The translations under genes and the position numbers were made by a program. The notes beneath the pieces are model-generated. The model saw only the letters and a list, made by a program, of their open reading frames with translations, had not been told where the DNA came from and ran no database searches. From contig JAJYTV010000031.1 in assembly GCA_021792885.1 (NCBI GenBank), forward strand, positions 1 through 11,226: a stretch of 11,226 nt of DNA. The letters are read 5' to 3'. This document shows positions 1 through 6,285 of the stretch, piece after piece (position 1 is the first letter of the stretch; the number at the start of each line of letters is the position of its first letter). Origin of the DNA: Bacillota bacterium. GTDB lineage: Bacteria; Bacillota; Sulfobacillia; JAJZYS01; JAJYTV01.

Positions 1-299
1 CGCCGGCCAGCGCGAACCTCGGGCTCAGCGCGTCGCCGCAGACCGTCGAGACGGCGCAGGGCGCGCTCTTCGCCATCCAGTGGCCGAGCCCGCAGTATCC
101 CAATCGCACGATCTTTCTGCAGCCGGTCGGCTTCACGATGCCGACCTCGATCACCGCATGGCCGCCCAAGGACCTGCAGGTTGTCGCGGTCTACCCCGAT
201 TCTGCACTGCGCAGCCACCCGCAGCTGCTCCTTTCGACCCGCACCCTCAGCGTGGCGTTCGGCGTCACGATCCCCAAGAGCGCGGTGCAGGGGCGCTAG
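1..299 (+). CDS. C-terminal 98 residues of an unrecognised protein (5' end outside window)
   Basis: An open frame enters from the left edge (first full codon at base 3) and ends at TAG 297-299. I do not recognise the product. Third codon positions are overwhelmingly G or C, as in the neighbouring genes, which supports real coding. The visible part has no cysteine and no obvious membrane segment. It is rich in Pro, Thr, Ser and Val, with alternating hydrophobic stretches (ALFAIQW, QVVAVY, LSVAFGVTI) that suggest a beta-rich, perhaps extracytoplasmic domain; that is only an inference. It converges on the TetR gene with a 3-bp gap and no visible terminator hairpin. The start and most of the protein lie outside the window. 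Confidence 0.6.
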   Translation, partial: PASANLGLSASPQTVETAQGALFAIQWPSPQYPNRTIFLQPVGFTMPTSITAWPPKDLQVVAVYPDSALRSHPQLLLSTRTLSVAFGVTIPKSAVQGR

Positions 300-302
300 G
301 GG

Positions 303-839
303 TCAGCCGATCAACCGAGCCGCGGCGGTCCGCGCGATGCGGGCGGACTGCGGCTCTCCGCCGACGTGCGCCCGCACCATCGCCCCCTCGATCAGCAGGA
401 GAAGCTCCAGCGCAAGCTCCTCGCCCCGCACCGGATCCAGCGCCAAGGCCTCGCGGCGCACGATCTCCGCGAGGCGCTCCTTGTGCTGGCGTGCGAGCGC
501 CTTCGCCTCCGACCCGTCCTCCGCCTCGGCGTAGGCGCGGATGAAGGCGCAGCCGGCGAAGTCCGGCGCGTGGAACCACTCGTCCAAGGCGTCGAAGATC
601 GCAAGCAGCCGCGTCCGGGGCGTCTTCTCCTGTGCGATGCGCCCGAGAAGCCACTGGGTCCAGCGCTCGTCGCGGCGCCGCAGGTAGGCGGCGACGAGGC
701 CCTCCTTCGAGCCGAACTCGCGGTAGAGGCGCTTGAGGGATACGCCGGTCGCATCGCGCACGCGGTCCATCCCCACATTGCGGATGCCCTCCTGGTAGAA
801 GAGGCGGGCCGCCGCATCCAGCACATCTGCGTCCGCCAT
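303..839 (-). CDS. TetR/AcrR-family transcriptional regulator
   Basis: This 178-residue protein has the usual TetR-family length and layout. An N-terminal three-helix DNA-binding domain spans about residues 4-50, with the helix-turn-helix near 24-43 (MDRVRDATGVSLKRLYREFG, followed by SKEGLVAAYL). An alpha-helical ligand and dimer domain follows, containing the FAGCAFIRAYAE segment near 95-105 that is common in this family. ATG at 839 is preferred; a TTG lies one codon upstream, and both could use the G-rich stretch just 5'. The gene is divergent from the DJ-1/PfpI gene, and the shared 87-bp gap contains two palindromes typical of TetR operators. It therefore probably represses the DJ-1 gene and itself, and is released by a small molecule I cannot identify. 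The family assignment is firm; target and ligand are inferred. Confidence 0.93.
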   Translation of the reverse strand: MADADVLDAAARLFYQEGIRNVGMDRVRDATGVSLKRLYREFGSKEGLVAAYLRRRDERWTQWLLGRIAQEKTPRTRLLAIFDALDEWFHAPDFAGCAFIRAYAEAEDGSEAKALARQHKERLAEIVRREALALDPVRGEELALELLLLIEGAMVRAHVGGEPQSARIARTAAARLIG

Positions 840-852
840 CAAGAACCCCCCC

Positions 853-882
853 TTGCTCCGGGGAACGATCGTTCTCTATGAT
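853..882 (+). promoter_or_regulatory. Candidate sigma-70-type promoter for the DJ-1/PfpI gene
   Basis: TTGCTC (853-858) and TATGAT (877-882) are separated by 18 bp and resemble -35 and -10 boxes. The upstream 16-bp palindrome (861-876) fills most of the spacer, so repressor bound there would block polymerase directly. The predicted transcription start falls near the second palindrome. The match is by eye. Confidence 0.5.
861..876. promoter_or_regulatory. Operator 1: TetR-type palindrome (one mismatch)
   Basis: GGGAACGATCGTTCTC is a 16-bp palindrome with a single imperfect pair (second base of the left arm) and a perfect core GAACGATCGTTC. It lies between the putative -35 and -10 boxes of the + strand gene and 22 bp upstream of the TetR start at 839. 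Its sequence is nearly the same as operator 2. TetR-family repressors commonly bind palindromes of this size in their own divergent promoter; binding by this particular TetR is an inference. Confidence 0.72.
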
Positions 883-890
883 GGTAGCAT

Positions 891-906
891 GAGAACGATC
901 GTTCTC
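891..906. promoter_or_regulatory. Operator 2: perfect 16-bp TetR-type palindrome
   Basis: GAGAACGATCGTTCTC is a perfect inverted repeat and differs from operator 1 at one base. The two centres are 30 bp apart, close to three helical turns, so two dimers would sit on the same DNA face. The site ends 4 bp before the purine-rich ribosome binding stretch (911-920) of the DJ-1 gene and overlaps the expected transcription start. Confidence 0.75.
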
Positions 907-926
907 CAGAGGGGGAGGGGATCTCT

Positions 927-1580
927 TTGGCAGGCTTCCGTCTGGGCATCTACGTCTTCAAGGACGCCGAGATCGTGGACTTCGCCGCGCCGTACGGCGT
1001 CTTTTCCGTCGCGCGCCGTTACGACCCGGAGCTGGACGCGTTCCTGATCGCGGACGCCCTGCGCCCGGTGCAGGCGCAGGCGGGCTTCACGGTGCTGCCC
1101 AACTACTCCTTTTCGGACCGCCCGGCGATGGACGCCTTCTTGATCCCCGGGGGCTTCGGGACGCGGCAGGAGCTGCACAACCGGCGCCTGCACGAGTACA
1201 TCCGCTCGCTGCCCGAGGAGACGCTCCTGACCAGCGTCTGCACCGGATCCTGGATCTACGGCGCGATGGGTCTCCTCGACGGACTGCCCGCGACGAACCG
1301 CAAGGAGCCGGACGCGCAGGAGGCGAGCGGCCGCGGCATGGTGCCGATCGACCGGCTCGCGAAGATCGCCCCGGCCGCCAAGGTGCGCCGTGCGCGCATC
1401 GTCGACGCCGGCCGCATGATCACCGGCGGCGGCATCTCCGCCGGCATGGAGATGGGCTTCCACCTCCTGCGCCGCGCCGGGTACGAGGAGTCGTTCCTCG
1501 CGGAGGTTGCGCGCGTCATGGAGTATCAGAAGGCCTACGAGGCGTACCGCGACGACCGCGAGGAAGACCGGCAGGCCTAG
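927..1580 (+). CDS. DJ-1/PfpI-family protein, isonitrile-hydratase (InhA)-like
   Basis: The 217-residue protein has the class I glutamine-amidotransferase-like fold of the DJ-1/PfpI family. Visible landmarks are the N-terminal strand and acidic residue (D18 in IVDFAAP), the FLIPGGFGT segment near 71-79, the nucleophile elbow SVCTGS with C105 and T106, and the C-terminal ITGGGISAGMEMGFHLL signature. Asp plus Cys-Thr matches the catalytic set described for Pseudomonas isonitrile hydratase InhA. The segment after the elbow reads ATNRKEPD instead of the ATTHW common in many relatives, so the substrate may differ. The start is TTG 927, chosen because GGGGGAGGGG at 911-920 sits 6 bp upstream and no ATG or GTG fits. 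Control is probably by the divergent TetR through the twin operators. It could be a hydratase, a glyoxalase-like enzyme or a stress protein; the family is sure, the reaction is not. Confidence 0.88.
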   Translation: MAGFRLGIYVFKDAEIVDFAAPYGVFSVARRYDPELDAFLIADALRPVQAQAGFTVLPNYSFSDRPAMDAFLIPGGFGTRQELHNRRLHEYIRSLPEETLLTSVCTGSWIYGAMGLLDGLPATNRKEPDAQEASGRGMVPIDRLAKIAPAAKVRRARIVDAGRMITGGGISAGMEMGFHLLRRAGYEESFLAEVARVMEYQKAYEAYRDDREEDRQA

Positions 1581-1587
1581 CCCAGGT

Positions 1588-3189
1588 TCAGGGAGCGGCC
1601 GCTGCCGCATCCAGGCGGTAGACGAGCAGCTCCGGGGCGGTCTTTGACGGGAAGCGGCTCTGCATGGACGCCGCACCACCCGTGACGATCGCGACGTAGA
1701 TCTGGCCGCGCCGTTCGTAGACGATCGGGGCCGCCGCGATCGGGGTGCCGATCTGGGTTTGCCAGACCGGCACCCCTGTCTTGGCGGAAACGGCGGTCAG
1801 GGTGCCGTCCTCCTGCCCGTAGAGGAGCACACCGCCGCTCGTGGCGGTGACCCCTCCGATCGGCGGCGACGCCGTCTTGTCCTGCCAGCGCACCGTGCCC
1901 GTGCGCACGTCGATCGCTGTGATCGTTCCCGTCCAGTGCCCGCCCGGCACGTCGACGGCACTCGTGCCGAAGTCGAGCGGCTGCGCCGGCAGCCCGGTCG
2001 TCTCCGAGCGCACCACCATCCCTCCGTTGATCCCCGCGACGAACGCGAGTCCGAGCGCCGCGTCGTACGCGGAGGGGCCGTAGTTCGCGCCGCCGTTCGG
2101 TCCTGGCCACTCTACCGTGCCCTGCGGGGTCGGTGGGGAATGGTCCTCCTTCACGAACGGTACGGGGGCGAAGAGCGCCTTCCCCGTCGCCGCGTTCCAG
2201 GCGTAGAAGTACCCGTCCTTGCCGGCCGCCGCGACGTCGACCGCTCCTCCCAGGCGGAAGAGCAAGGGCGGCGATGCGGCGTCGTAGTCCCAGAGGTCAT
2301 GCGCGACCTCCTGACGGTACCAGACGAGGGCGCCGCTCTGCGCGCGCAGCGCGACGACACTGTCCGTGTAGGGATCGGGACCTGGCCGGATCTGTCCGAA
2401 GTAGTCCGGCGAAGGGTTCCCGACCGGCACGTAGAGGAGTCCCGACGACGGGTCGAAGGTCGGGGTCGTCCAGACCGCCCCCCCGCCATGGTGGCCCTGG
2501 GTAGGCACCCAGGACGTCCCGGGAGCAGGTACGGTGTAGAACTGCCAAAGGCGCTTGCCCGTCGCGGCGTCGTAGCCCGCGACGAAGCCCCGGATCCCCT
2601 CGTCCCCGCCGGAGCTTCCGACGACGACCTCCCCCTGGGCGAAGGTGGGGTCCATCGTCTCGAAGTAGCCCTGCGCGGGGCTGGCGACCGCCGTCTCGTA
2701 GCGTACCGCGCCCGTCTGCGCGCTGAGGGCGATCAGCCGGTCGTCCGCGGTCACGAGGAAGACCGTGCCGTCGCCGAGGGCCACCCCGCGCGTTGCGACC
2801 GGCGCCCAGTACGGCTGGTGCATCGACGTGGGAGTGTAGGACCAGCGCAGCCTGCCGGTTGTGGCCGAGACGGCCTCGACTAGGTCGCCCGGACCGGTCA
2901 CGTAGAGCGTTCCGCCCTGCTCGAGGGGGTAGGACTCGTTCGACGCGCCCGTGCTGCCGAGAACCCGCGTGAAGAGAAGCTGCAGGCCGGTTGCGGCCTG
3001 CGGCGTGAACTGCGGCAAGGGAGCCAGGCGGTCCGCCCAGGCGCTCTGGCCGAAGAGGGGCCAGTCGACGGACGCCGCCTTGCGCCGCACGGGAGGGCGC
3101 TTCGGCAAGGCCGCAGCGGGCTTTTGCCCGCAGCCCGCAAGCACGAGTCCAAGGAGCATGAGGCCGAGGATCGCTCGCCCAGTACGCAC
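1588..3189 (-). CDS. Lipoprotein quinoprotein: PQQ-dependent alcohol dehydrogenase-like eight-bladed propeller
   Basis: The 533-residue protein starts with a lipoprotein signal (LVLAGC, lipid-bearing C20, the only cysteine), so it should sit on the outer membrane face. The rest consists of beta-propeller blades with repeated A-x-T/D-G-x-x-x-W tryptophan-docking patterns. Type I PQQ-dehydrogenase landmarks occur in order: GSSGGDEGIRGF (191-202, where methanol dehydrogenase has metal ligand Glu177; here Asp196 followed by Glu197), Trp240 at the PQQ-stacking region, GNPSP with Asn258 (metal ligand), YTDSVVAL, and HDLWDYD with D301 as the candidate catalytic Asp and D303 two residues on. PNGGANYGPSAYD (364-376) is also typical. 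The vicinal Cys pair of many methanol/ethanol dehydrogenases is missing, and the protein is somewhat short. Start GTG 3189 has GGAAGGG upstream. It is the last gene of the qox operon, 90 bp after qoxD, and converges with the DJ-1 gene (7-bp gap). It may feed electrons to quinone; a non-enzymatic propeller is the alternative. Confidence 0.85.
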   Translation of the reverse strand: MRTGRAILGLMLLGLVLAGCGQKPAAALPKRPPVRRKAASVDWPLFGQSAWADRLAPLPQFTPQAATGLQLLFTRVLGSTGASNESYPLEQGGTLYVTGPGDLVEAVSATTGRLRWSYTPTSMHQPYWAPVATRGVALGDGTVFLVTADDRLIALSAQTGAVRYETAVASPAQGYFETMDPTFAQGEVVVGSSGGDEGIRGFVAGYDAATGKRLWQFYTVPAPGTSWVPTQGHHGGGAVWTTPTFDPSSGLLYVPVGNPSPDYFGQIRPGPDPYTDSVVALRAQSGALVWYRQEVAHDLWDYDAASPPLLFRLGGAVDVAAAGKDGYFYAWNAATGKALFAPVPFVKEDHSPPTPQGTVEWPGPNGGANYGPSAYDAALGLAFVAGINGGMVVRSETTGLPAQPLDFGTSAVDVPGGHWTGTITAIDVRTGTVRWQDKTASPPIGGVTATSGGVLLYGQEDGTLTAVSAKTGVPVWQTQIGTPIAAAPIVYERRGQIYVAIVTGGAASMQSRFPSKTAPELLVYRLDAAAAAP

Positions 3190-3279
3190 ACGCGAGACCC
3201 TTCCGCTGCCATTCCTTGGCGCGGAGGCTTCGCGCTTTGCGGGACGATTCCTCCCGCCCGCCCCTGGGATCAGGACACC
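3190..3279 (-). other. 90-bp qoxD-quinoprotein intercistronic gap with two small hairpins and a 10-bp tandem repeat
   Basis: On the transcribed (minus) strand the gap can form GCGGGA/TCCCGC with a 7-nt loop (plus-strand 3239-3244 with 3252-3257), and then GCGCG/CGCGC with a 7-nt loop (3219-3223 with 3231-3235). Neither is followed by a T-run, so an intrinsic terminator is unlikely; an mRNA-processing or stability element is possible. TCAGGACACC is directly repeated at 3270-3279 and 3280-3289; the second copy contains the qoxD stop codon. No separate promoter for the quinoprotein is evident. Confidence 0.3.
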
Positions 3280-3645
3280 TCAGGACACCCCGGACTTGAA
3301 GGTCATGATCCAGATCGAGAAGATCACGATCCCGATCGCGACGCCGATCCCAATCGCGAGCGTCACGACGTGCCACGTCGCACCCGCACTCTCGCGCAGG
3401 TGCATGAAGAGCCCGAGCTGCAGCCCCGCCTGGATGGCGGCCAGCGCCAGGATCACGACGAGCAGCGCGGTCGGCGCCAGCACGTGCCGCTCCACGAGGA
3501 GCAGCGCCCCCAGGGTCAGGACCAGCGAGGCCGCGTAGCCGAAGATCTGCCGCCAGGGGAAGGCGTGCTCTTCGAACTTCGGAGCGAGCAGCGCGATCTC
3601 GATCTCTTCCCCGCCGTGGGCGGCGGGAGAATGGGGAGTCGACAT
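3280..3645 (-). CDS. qoxD: Quinol oxidase subunit IV
   Basis: A small 121-residue membrane protein with a soluble acidic/His-containing N-terminus and three hydrophobic helices at about 33-50, 56-82 and 90-116. The IQAGLQLGLFMHL segment (71-83) is the hallmark of bacterial COX4/CyoD/QoxD small subunits. In this family the subunit is thought to support assembly or CuB loading of subunit I and is not itself redox-active. ATG 3645 is chosen because GGAAGGTGGG lies just upstream; the frame is open further 5' but that overlaps subunit III. It follows qoxC by 23 bp in the same operon. Confidence 0.93.
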   Translation of the reverse strand: MSTPHSPAAHGGEEIEIALLAPKFEEHAFPWRQIFGYAASLVLTLGALLLVERHVLAPTALLVVILALAAIQAGLQLGLFMHLRESAGATWHVVTLAIGIGVAIGIVIFSIWIMTFKSGVS

Positions 3646-3668
3646 CTTCGATCCCACCTTCCGCAGGG

Positions 3669-4286
3669 TCAGGTGATCTTCCCGGACAGGTAGACGACCG
3701 TGAAGAGGAAGATCCAGATGATGTCGAGGAAGTGCCAGTAGAGGCTGAACGTGTAGACTCGGCGCGCCGTCGCCTGGGTGATCCCCTGGCGCCAGAGCCT
3801 GACGAGCAGGGCGGCGGCCCAGAGGATGCCGAACGAGACGTGCCCGCCGTGCGTCCCGACGAGCGTGAAGAAGGACGAGAGGAACGCGCTCTGGTGCCAT
3901 GTGCCGAACGTTGCAACGTCGGTGGTGAACTCGGTGATCTCCATCCCGACGAAGGCGAGCCCGAGCAGCATCGTCAGGGCGAGCCAGGCCATCAGCGCCT
4001 TCGTGCGGCCGCGGCGCATCATGAAGATCCCGATGCCGCACGTGAAGCTGCTCGTCAGGAGCAGGACGGTCTCCGTCAGCACGGGGCCCAGGTGGAAGAT
4101 CTGCAGCGGGGTCGGGCCTGCGGCGACGCGTCCATGGAAGACGGCGTAGACCGCGAAGAGGCAGGCGAAGAGGACGACGTCAGAGGCCAGGAACAGCCAG
4201 AAGCCGAGGATGCCGAGCGTCTCGTGGCTGTCTCGGAACTCGAGCGGCATCTGCGTTTGTTGTGCGGGATGCGCCTGCACCGTCAT
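3669..4286 (-). CDS. qoxC: Quinol oxidase subunit III
   Basis: The 205-residue protein matches the usual length of QoxC/CyoC and has five predicted membrane helices. Family landmarks are LGFWLFLASDVVLFACLF (about 28-45), the acidic GMEITEF segment, LVGTHGGHVSFG and YWHFLDIIWIFLF near the C-terminus. Subunit III of haem-copper oxidases carries no metal; it binds lipid and stabilises oxygen delivery and proton uptake in subunit I. Its ATG (4286-4284) overlaps the qoxB TGA stop (4285-4283) as ATGA, suggesting translational coupling and equal amounts of the two subunits. Confidence 0.96.
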   Translation of the reverse strand: MTVQAHPAQQTQMPLEFRDSHETLGILGFWLFLASDVVLFACLFAVYAVFHGRVAAGPTPLQIFHLGPVLTETVLLLTSSFTCGIGIFMMRRGRTKALMAWLALTMLLGLAFVGMEITEFTTDVATFGTWHQSAFLSSFFTLVGTHGGHVSFGILWAAALLVRLWRQGITQATARRVYTFSLYWHFLDIIWIFLFTVVYLSGKIT

Positions 4287-6244
4287 CCTTCCAGCCTCCC
4301 CAGCGCCGCTTCGGTGCGGCGGATCTCCTCCGCGGGGATGTCGTGGTGGTCATGCTCTTCGAACCAGCCGGAGACCAAGAGCGCGATCACAAAGAGCATG
4401 CCGGCGATGGCGATCGGCCACCAGGAGAAGACGGCGCCGATGCCGGCCACGAAGAAGCTCATCCCAAGCAGGAAGGGAACTGGCGTATTGCGCGGCATGC
4501 GGATTGCCCCGATGTCCTCGGCGCGCACCTTGCCGCTCCTTCCCTCCTGTTTCATCTCCCACCAGGCGTCGCGCTCCGTGACTTCCGGCAGCACCGCGAA
4601 GTTGTACTCCGGCGCGGGCGAGGGCAGGGACCACTCGAGCGTGCGCCCGTCCCAGGGATCGCCGGTCAGGTCGGGTTCGCGGTGGCGCCAGCTGTACACC
4701 ACGCTGTAGACGAGGATCACGAAGCCGATGCCCATGGCGTAGGCCCCGAGGGTCGAGATGAGATTCAGAGGGCTCCAGCCGAGTCCGTGCGGGTAGATGT
4801 AGATGCGCCGCGTCATGCCCTTGAGGCCCAGGAGGTACTGCGGGAAGAACGTGACCCAGAACCCGATCAGGAAGAACCAGAACGCCCACTTGCCCTGGCG
4901 CTCGCTCAGGAGGTAGCCGAACATCTTCGGCCACCAGTAGTAGAGGCCGGAGAAGAGCCCGAACACGACGCCGCCGATCAGCACGTTGTGGAAGTGGGCG
5001 ACGAGGAAGTAGCTGTTGTGGAACTGGTAGTCGCCCGGCACGACGGCGAGCATCACGCCCGTCGCGCCGCCGATCACGAAGGTCGGGATGAACGCGAGCT
5101 GCCAGAGCATCGCGACCGTCATCCGGATGCGCCCGCCCCACATGGTGAAGATCCAGTTGAAGATCTTCACGCCGGTCGGGATCGCGATCAGCATCGTCGA
5201 GACGCCGAAGAACGCGTTGACGGCCGCGCCCGCGCCCATCGTGAAGAAGTGGTGCACCCAGACCCCGTAGCTCAGAAGGCTGATCGCGATGAGGGAGCCG
5301 ACCATCGCCGGGTAGCCGAAGAGGCGCTTGCGCGAGAAGGTCGCGACGACCTCGGAGAAGATGCCGAAGGCCGGTAGGGCCAGGATGTAGACCTCCGGAT
5401 GGCCCCAGATCCAGAAGAGGTTCACGTACATCATCGGCATGCCGCCGTGGGCGATCGTGAAGAAGGACGTCCCGAACAGGCGGTCCAGCATGGTCAGCGC
5501 GAGGGCGACGGTCAGCGCCGGGAAGGCGAAGATGACCAAGGACGAGGTGATCAGCACCGACCAGACGAAGAGCGGCATCTTCATCAGGGTCATGCCCTTC
5601 GCGCGCATGCGCAGGATCGTGACGAGGAAGTTGACCCCCGTCGCAATCGTGCCGATGCCGGAGATCTGCAGCGCGATCAGGTAGTAGTTCTCCCCGACCC
5701 CCGGGTTGAAGCGCAGCTCCGTGAGCGGCGCGTACGCCGTCCAGCCCGCGTTCGGCGAGCCGCCGACGACGAAGGACATGTTGAAGAGGACGAACGCGAA
5801 GGCGAAGAGCCAGAAGCTGATCGCGTTGAGCTTCGGGAAGGCGACGTCGCGCGCCCCGATCATCAGGGGAACCGCGATGTTGAAGAGGGCGAAGATGAAC
5901 GGCATCGCCATGAAGAAGACCATGATCGTGCCGTGGGTCGTGAAGATCTCGTTGTAGTGCTCCGGGCCGAGGAAGGTGTTGTTCGGAATGGCGAGCTGCG
6001 TGCGCAGCATCACGGCGTCGAGTCCGCCGCGGAAGAGGCCGACCATGGCGAAGATCAGGTACATGATGCCGATCTTCTTGTGGTCGACGGTGGTGATCCA
6101 CTCCCGCCAGAGCCAGCCCCACCTGCGAAGGCGCGTGAGCAGGAGCACGATCCCAAGGCCGCCCAGCAGGATGGACGCGTCGGCGCCTAGCTCCATCGGC
6201 CGCAGGACCGAGGGAGGGAAGAGCTGGGCCAAGAGGTGAGACAT
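4283..6244 (-). CDS. qoxB: Quinol oxidase subunit I (haem-copper oxidase, A1 type)
   Basis: The 653-residue, highly hydrophobic catalytic subunit reduces O2 to water and pumps protons. Visible residues: low-spin haem ligands H104 and H419; high-spin haem ligand H417 (VAHFHN); CuB ligands H282, H331 and H332; the cross-linking Tyr286 within GHPEVY, whose Glu284 ends the D channel; D-channel entry D133 and N140 (GARDVAFPKLN); K-channel K360 (PTGVKIFNW). This makes it a canonical A1 oxidase. R72, D76 and H96 correspond to R71, D75 and H98 of the E. coli bo3 quinol site; Glu99 replaces Gln101. These residues and the length (Bacillus QoxB is about 650) support a quinol oxidase. Start ATG 6244 has AAAGGCGGG upstream and lies 41 bp after qoxA. 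Whether the haem is a or o cannot be read from sequence. Confidence 0.97.
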   Translation of the reverse strand: MSHLLAQLFPPSVLRPMELGADASILLGGLGIVLLLTRLRRWGWLWREWITTVDHKKIGIMYLIFAMVGLFRGGLDAVMLRTQLAIPNNTFLGPEHYNEIFTTHGTIMVFFMAMPFIFALFNIAVPLMIGARDVAFPKLNAISFWLFAFAFVLFNMSFVVGGSPNAGWTAYAPLTELRFNPGVGENYYLIALQISGIGTIATGVNFLVTILRMRAKGMTLMKMPLFVWSVLITSSLVIFAFPALTVALALTMLDRLFGTSFFTIAHGGMPMMYVNLFWIWGHPEVYILALPAFGIFSEVVATFSRKRLFGYPAMVGSLIAISLLSYGVWVHHFFTMGAGAAVNAFFGVSTMLIAIPTGVKIFNWIFTMWGGRIRMTVAMLWQLAFIPTFVIGGATGVMLAVVPGDYQFHNSYFLVAHFHNVLIGGVVFGLFSGLYYWWPKMFGYLLSERQGKWAFWFFLIGFWVTFFPQYLLGLKGMTRRIYIYPHGLGWSPLNLISTLGAYAMGIGFVILVYSVVYSWRHREPDLTGDPWDGRTLEWSLPSPAPEYNFAVLPEVTERDAWWEMKQEGRSGKVRAEDIGAIRMPRNTPVPFLLGMSFFVAGIGAVFSWWPIAIAGMLFVIALLVSGWFEEHDHHDIPAEEIRRTEAALGRLEG

Positions 6245-6285
6245 GACTTACCCGCCTTTGGGAGCCGGACTTTCACTCCGTGGGA

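Noticed and set aside
3239..3257. Rho-independent terminator between qoxD and the quinoprotein gene
   Set aside because: The stem is only 6 bp and no T-run follows on either strand.
2297..3916. 539-codon minus-strand frame overlapping the quinoprotein, qoxD and qoxC
   Set aside because: Arg/Ser/Gly-rich shadow; three genes with conserved motifs occupy the same bases in other frames.
4262..5377. Long plus-strand open frame opposite qoxB
   Set aside because: The translation is a charged, low-complexity shadow (repeated Asp/Glu/Arg/His) of a conserved oxidase gene on the other strand.
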